From the NCBI RefSeq assembly GCF_009912395.1, contig NZ_WNDO01000004.1, positions 171,894 through 235,893 on the forward strand: 64,000 bases of DNA, given 5' to 3'. Both the position numbers and the translations under genes were made by a program. Source of the DNA: Luteibacter sp. (lineage in GTDB: Bacteria; Pseudomonadota; Gammaproteobacteria; Xanthomonadales; Rhodanobacteraceae). Numbering within the stretch: position 1 is the stretch's first letter; the number at the start of each line of letters is the position of its first letter. Shown here piece after piece: positions 58,598 through 64,000 of the stretch. Below the pieces are notes generated by a model that saw only the letters and a program-made list of their open reading frames with translations, was not told the DNA's origin and searched no databases.

Positions 58598-60816
58598 GGA
58601 TGGGCGGCTGCCTCGAGTGCCTTCTCGATGCTATCGGAGGTCAGCACGGTGGACAGCTTGCGGCCGTCACCACCGCCCTTCGGATACACCACGTAGAGCG
58701 GCACGCCCACGGAGTGGTACTGGTCGAGGAAGGCGGCGATGGTCGCGTTAACGTCGGTCCAGTCGCCCTTCATATAGACGGTGCCCGTGCGCTTGAGCAG
58801 GTCGCGGAAGCCCTGGGTGTCGAGCACGGCCTTCTCGTTGGCCTTGCAGGTGATGCACCAGTCGGCGGTCATGTCGACGAACACCGGCGTGCCGGCGGCG
58901 CGCAACTCGGCGAGTTTCTCCGGTGAGTAAGGCACCGAGCCGTCGGTGGCGACGCTGGCACCGGCCGCCTGCGCCGGCAGGCCGTGCACGGTCCACAGCG
59001 CGGCGGCCGCACCGATGGCCAGCACGGCGCTGAAGATCCACGACAGGCCACCGCGACGGCGGCCGTACCACCACAGGGCCATCGCCAGCAGCACGCTACC
59101 GGCCAGCACCAGCGCCGAGGCGTCGGCGCCACGCTGCTTGGTCAGCACCCACAGCAACCACACGGCGGTGAGGTACATCGGGAAGGCGAGCGCCTGCTTC
59201 AACGTCTCCATCCAGCGGCCCGGTCGCGGCAGCAGACGGGCGATGGCCGGCACGAAGCCGATCAGCAGGAAGGGCAGGGCGAGGCCCAGGCCCAGCGCGA
59301 GGAAGATGAGGAAGGCGATGCCGATCGGCGCCGCGAACGCGAAGGCGATGGCCGAACCCATGAACGGGGCGGTGCAGGGGCTGGCGACCACCACGGCGAG
59401 CACGCCGGTGAAGAAGTCGCCGGACGGACCGGAGCGCGAGGCGAGGCCGCTGCCGAGATTGCCCAGCGAGCCGCCGATCTCGAACACGCCGGACATCGAC
59501 AGGCCCACCGCCAGCATCACATAGACCAGCAGGCCCACGGCCAGCGGCTGCTGGAACTGCGCGCCCCACTGGATGCCGTGACCGGCGGCGCGCACACCCA
59601 CGACCACCAGGCCGAGCGCGGCGAAGGCCAGCAGCACGCCGGCGGTGTACCAGAGGGCGTGCTTGCGGGCGGCACCCGGGCTCTCGCCGCTTTCCAGCAC
59701 GGTGATCGCCTTCAGCGACAGCACCGGTAGCACGCAGGGCATCAGGTTGAGCACCAGTCCACCCAGCAGGGCGAGACCGATGGCGGCCACGAAACCGACC
59801 GGGGCATCGTCCGCCGCCGGCTTCAGGCCCGGAGGCGGCGGGGTCGGCGCGACCTCGGCCGGCGCGGCGGCGGGAGCCGATTCGCCGACCTTGCCCACGT
59901 CCACGGCGCCCGTACCGAGATCGGCGCTGAGGTGGCGCGTCATCACCGGATAGCAGATGCCGTTCTCCAGGCAGCCCTGGTAGGAAACGTCCAGTTCCAC
60001 CTTCTTCGATCCGTCGGCGCCCTTGAGCGGCACCGGCACCTCGACCTGGTCGAAGTACACGATGGTGTCACCGAAGTTCTCGTCGTGGTGGGCGGTACCG
60101 CTGGGCCAGTCCGGTTCGCCGGCGCTGGCCGGGGCGGTGACCTTGATCTGGGTCTTGTCGCGGTAGAGGTAGTAGTCCTTGGGCATGGTCCAGCGCAGGA
60201 CCAGCGTCTTGCCTTCCTTCACCAGGGCTTCGAAGCGGAAGGCCTGGTCAGGCGACAGCGAGGCGGCCTCGGTGCCCGGCGTGGCGGCCGGGGCGCCAAG
60301 CAGCGACGAACCGCCGCCGAAAGCCGGTGCGCCGGCCGCGGCAGCCGGAATCGTGGAGGCGCCGCCGATCTGAAGCTTCAGGTGCTCGGTATTCGGCGGA
60401 TAGCAGATCTTCGGCTCGACCTCGTGGCAGCCCTGGTACTGGACGTCCAGCGCCAGGGTCTTCGTGGCTTTGTCGAGCAGCGTGTAGGGCACGCTGGCCT
60501 CGATGTCGCCGTGGTAGATCTCGACGTCGCCCAGGTATTCGTCGTGCTTGCGGATGCCGTCCGGCAGCGTGGGCTCGCCCAGCGACACGGCGCTGGGCTC
60601 GGCGGCCTTGATCTTGATCCGGCCCCGATAGAGGTAATAGTCCGGCGCGATCTTCCAGTGCAGCTTCACCATGCCCGGCTGGCTGGCGTCCGAGGTGAGG
60701 TGGAAGGCCTCGGTGACGGGCAGCAGGTTGTCGTCGTCCTGCGCCAGGGCCGGGAAGGCGGCGACGAGGGCGACGGCGGCGAGCAGGTTCCGCGCGAGGC
60801 GGGAAAGCAACGACAT
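58594..60816 (-). CDS. dsbD: Thiol:disulfide interchange protein DsbD with a doubled N-terminal domain
   Basis: A 740-residue protein, much longer than E. coli DsbD (565). After the signal peptide come two nDsbD domains in tandem: residues about 25-145 with YQGCHEVEPKICYPP and about 180-315 with YQGCLENGICYPV, each with its Cys pair. The membrane part has LMPCVLPVLSLK and VVASPCTAPFMGSA; the C-terminal thioredoxin domain has DWCITCKANEK. DsbD carries electrons from thioredoxin to the periplasm. The ATG at 60816 starts the signal peptide. Confidence 0.95.
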   Translation of the reverse strand: MSLLSRLARNLLAAVALVAAFPALAQDDDNLLPVTEAFHLTSDASQPGMVKLHWKIAPDYYLYRGRIKIKAAEPSAVSLGEPTLPDGIRKHDEYLGDVEIYHGDIEASVPYTLLDKATKTLALDVQYQGCHEVEPKICYPPNTEHLKLQIGGASTIPAAAAGAPAFGGGSSLLGAPAATPGTEAASLSPDQAFRFEALVKEGKTLVLRWTMPKDYYLYRDKTQIKVTAPASAGEPDWPSGTAHHDENFGDTIVYFDQVEVPVPLKGADGSKKVELDVSYQGCLENGICYPVMTRHLSADLGTGAVDVGKVGESAPAAAPAEVAPTPPPPGLKPAADDAPVGFVAAIGLALLGGLVLNLMPCVLPVLSLKAITVLESGESPGAARKHALWYTAGVLLAFAALGLVVVGVRAAGHGIQWGAQFQQPLAVGLLVYVMLAVGLSMSGVFEIGGSLGNLGSGLASRSGPSGDFFTGVLAVVVASPCTAPFMGSAIAFAFAAPIGIAFLIFLALGLGLALPFLLIGFVPAIARLLPRPGRWMETLKQALAFPMYLTAVWLLWVLTKQRGADASALVLAGSVLLAMALWWYGRRRGGLSWIFSAVLAIGAAAALWTVHGLPAQAAGASVATDGSVPYSPEKLAELRAAGTPVFVDMTADWCITCKANEKAVLDTQGFRDLLKRTGTVYMKGDWTDVNATIAAFLDQYHSVGVPLYVVYPKGGGDGRKLSTVLTSDSIEKALEAAAHP

Positions 60817-60865
60817 GGCAACTCCGTGGATCGGTGCGGCGACGAACCGCGACGGGCGTCGGTGA

Positions 60866-61216
60866 TTATGACCGGGCGATACCCGATTCGCTTGCAGCGA
60901 CCTGGGCGCGCAGCCAATCGAGGTAGGGAGTGTGGCCTGCCACCAGCGGCAACGCCACGATCTCGGGCACCTCGTAAGGATGCCGCTCCGCGACGAAGGC
61001 CTCCAGCGCGCCGAAAGCCGCCCGGGTGGTCTTCGCCAGCAGCAGATCTTCCTCATCCACCACGACCTCGCCCTGCCAGCGGTAGGTGGACCGCATGCCG
61101 GGCAGGCGGTTTACGCAGGCGGCCAGGCCGGCCTCGACCAGGTCGCGGGCCAGGGTATCGGCGGCTCCCCCGGTGGGGCAGGCGATCATGACGACGATTT
61201 CCTCGGATGGGGTCAC
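60866..61216 (-). CDS. cutA: Divalent cation tolerance protein CutA
   Basis: A 116-residue protein of the CutA1 family. LARDLVEAGLAACVNRLPGMRSTYRWQGEV and RHPYEVPEIVALPLVAGHTPYLDWL are characteristic. CutA forms a ferredoxin-like trimer; its link to copper tolerance is old and uncertain. The GTG at 61216 follows AGGAG. dsbD starts 49 nt after it, as in E. coli (cutA-dsbD). Confidence 0.93.
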   Translation of the reverse strand: MTPSEEIVVMIACPTGGAADTLARDLVEAGLAACVNRLPGMRSTYRWQGEVVVDEEDLLLAKTTRAAFGALEAFVAERHPYEVPEIVALPLVAGHTPYLDWLRAQVAASESGIARS

Positions 61217-61302
61217 GCTTTCGTCTCCTGTCGGGGATATTTTTGAACCGGAGCCCTTGAACCGGTTCGGGGTGGCGCCATGTCTTCGCGAGCGCCAGGC
61301 CC

Positions 61303-61332
61303 TTCCGATCCCGGGTGGGCTTTGGCTAGAAT
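61303..61332 (+). promoter_or_regulatory. Predicted sigma-70 promoter of groESL
   Basis: TTCCGA (61303-61308), 18 nt, TAGAAT (61327-61332), with CIRCE just after it, the standard layout for HrcA control. Confidence 0.55.
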
Positions 61333-61333
61333 T

Positions 61334-61360
61334 CTGGCACTCGCCTTGGCCAAGTGCTAA
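61334..61360 (+). promoter_or_regulatory. CIRCE operator (HrcA binding site)
   Basis: CTGGCACTC-N9-AAGTGCTAA, against the consensus TTAGCACTC-N9-GAGTGCTAA. Spacing is exact; the outer left half and one right base differ. It sits at the transcription start of groES-groL, so HrcA should repress them. Confidence 0.85.
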
Positions 61361-61408
61361 CAAGGCGAACCTTTTTTCTTAACCATCAACCACATGCTTG
61401 GAGTAGTC

Positions 61409-61702
61409 ATGAGCAAGCTGAAGCCGTTGCACGATCGCGTCATCGTCAAGCGTCTGGAAGAAGAGCGCGTTTCCGCCGGTGGCATCGTCATCCCGGACAG
61501 CGCCACCGAGAAGCCCACCCGCGGCAAGGTCATCGCCGCCGGCACCGGTCTCACCCTGGCCAGCGGCACCGTCCGCGCCATGGGCGTGAAGGAAGGCGAC
61601 GTCGTGCTGTTCGGCAAGTATGCCGGTCAGGAAATCAAGGTCGACGGCGAAGAGCTGGTCTTCCTGAAGGAAGACGACATCGTGGCGATCCTTGAGGGCT
61701 GA
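61409..61702 (+). CDS. groES: Co-chaperonin GroES
   Basis: A 97-residue Gro[43 protein letters not shown], the mobile loop and the [26 protein letters not shown] end are canonical. It caps the GroEL cage. The ATG at 61409 follows GGAGTAGTC; an ATG at 61394 is too early. It lies 100 nt before groL. Confidence 0.98.
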   Translation: MSKLKPLHDRVIVKRLEEERVSAGGIVIPDSATEKPTRGKVIAAGTGLTLASGTVRAMGVKEGDVVLFGKYAGQEIKVDGEELVFLKEDDIVAILEG

Positions 61703-61790
61703 TCTGCCCTGTTGGGTCCTGTCCTGACGCGCCAGTCGCGCTGATGGGCCCGCAAGATCAAGAACCCGTTTCCTAATTCAAAATTTTTGA

Positions 61791-63446
<1,656 letters not shown>

Positions 63447-63478
63447 GTCCTGCGACTGCCGTTACAGCGACAGAAAAG

Positions 63479-63504
63479 AGCCCCGCGCAAGCGGGGCTTT
63501 TTTT
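63479..63504 (+). terminator. Rho-independent terminator after groL
   Basis: AGCCCCGC-GCAA-GCGGGGCT and a T-run, ending the groESL transcript. Confidence 0.93.
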
Positions 63505-63633
63505 GCAGCGGCGGTGGTGACTCTCCATGCGAGGTAACACCCCGTGATCTGGGTTTGTCGTGTGAACGCCTACCTCGCCGTCAGATAGATTGCTTTCCAT
63601 CTCGGCCCCACAAACGACGGGACACGGTAGAGC

Positions 63634-63873
63634 CTATTGATCTTCCGGGCGGTAGCTGAAGGGCGGCACGCTCTCGTCCTGTGTGAATCGGATGACCGGA
63701 AGTACGATTCCGGTGGCTCGCTGATAGGCATCGCGCTTTTGTTGCGCCGTGGTTCTGGCCGAGTCGCTTTCATAGTAAAACACGGACTCAACGGGGAACT
63801 GTGCTGGGGTATCGAGTGGCCAGTCGTTTACTACGACTTCGTTGTTCTGCGAATAGCCGGGTTCGATACGCCC
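63634..63873 (-). pseudogene. C-terminal part of a gene cut by the IS element
   Basis: The minus strand reads RIEPGYSQNNEVVVNDWPLD ... VFYYESDSARTTAQQKRDAY ... VIRFTQDESVPPFSYRPEDQ and a TAG at 63636-63634. There is no start codon in the frame before it meets the IS end at 63874, and a stop follows just beyond. The composition and even codon use look like a real soluble protein. The N-terminal part would lie on the far side of the element. No family recognised. Confidence 0.6.
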
Positions 63874-64000
63874 TGATCTTGCCCCCGTTTCACGGACACC
63901 CCTATAAGCGATTAACTATCGCAATAGGAGGTGGACGATGACCAAGAGCAAGGCAGGCAGAAAGGGGCAGGAGTTCAGCCTGGAGTTCAGGCAGCAGGCA
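63874..64000 (+). mobile_element. Left end of an IS3-family insertion sequence
   Basis: The element begins with TGATCTTGCCCCCGTTTCAC, typical of IS3-family inverted repeats (TGA... rich in C), followed by a ribosome-binding site AGGAGG and a transposase frame. The right end and the target duplication lie outside the window. It has inserted into a leftward gene. Confidence 0.75.
63938..64000 (+). CDS. IS3-family transposase OrfA, partial
   Basis: The first 21 codons of OrfA (start AGGAGGTGGACG ATG; MTKSKAGRKGQEFSLEFRQQ). The FSLEFRQQA segment is the usual opening of the OrfA helix-turn-helix in IS3 elements. The frame is open at the window edge. Confidence 0.75.
   Translation, partial: MTKSKAGRKGQEFSLEFRQQA

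Noticed and set aside
63570..63876. Open frames of 73 (minus) and 79 (plus) codons near the right edge
   Set aside because: A third frame (minus, 63634-63873) has far better coding character and explains the region; these are its shadows.

Overview
The window is 64 kb of GC-rich chromosome with no rRNA, tRNA or CRISPR array that I can see. Gene content (UvrD, PolA, PurH, Fis, PrmA, AccBC, AroQ, DsbD, CutA, GroESL, HemDXY, HscC with two J-like partners, a DUF2782 gene beside polA), codon use and REP elements of the GTAGGAGCGCGCTTGCGCGCGAT type point to a gammaproteobacterium of the Xanthomonadales, most likely Rhodanobacteraceae (Luteibacter/Dyella-like). The genus is an inference.

Layout. 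0-2 kb: start of a leftward gene, a receiver-only response regulator, a GH108 muramidase and two small unknown genes. 2-4.4 kb: two tandem MASE1 membrane proteins of equal length plus a decayed third copy. 5-11.3 kb: an oxidative/metal-stress island with an ECF sigma factor of SigF type, two NrsF-type anti-sigma paralogues and two bufferin operons (bufA1-bufB-bufC-doxX and bufA2-bufB-bufC). Exact GTAACC-N16-CGAA promoters stand before all three transcription units, so the island looks like a self-contained SigF regulon. 11.3-17.8 kb: a long leader with a predicted structured RNA, an acidic/proline-rich leader peptide resembling MgtL and an attenuator-like hairpin, followed by a czcB-czcA-czcC heavy-metal RND efflux operon whose czcC carries a frameshift. 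17.8-23.6 kb: an APH-fold kinase, then a TPP riboswitch with a TonB-dependent receptor and a PnuT-like permease (thiamine uptake), a cupin and an aldo/keto reductase.

23.8-34.9 kb: a frameshifted periplasmic-protein gene, topoisomerase IB, an RlmI-type methyltransferase, SrkA, two hotdog thioesterases, a ferredoxin-reductase, a pseudo-rhodanese, a lipoprotein and hemD-hemX-hemY. 34.9-41.4 kb (minus strand): uvrD, hscC and two membrane J-like genes lacking the HPD motif. 41.4-50.7 kb: a possible small RNA, an AraC regulator, a haem-c protein, polA, a GST and a LysR/symporter pair. 50.7-63.5 kb: a 76-bp perfect palindrome, purH, fis, a DUF3426 gene, prmA, aroQ-accB-accC, DUF1415, TlpA-like, dsbD (with a doubled N-terminal domain), cutA and CIRCE-controlled groES-groL. 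At the right edge the left end of an IS3-family element interrupts a leftward gene.

The most notable features are the SigF/bufferin regulon with two anti-sigma paralogues, the MgtL-like attenuator in front of a metal efflux operon, and several genes whose start codon lies exactly 6 nt after a -10 box, suggesting leaderless mRNAs. Two frameshifts (czcC and 23.8-24.7 kb) may be real mutations or sequence errors.
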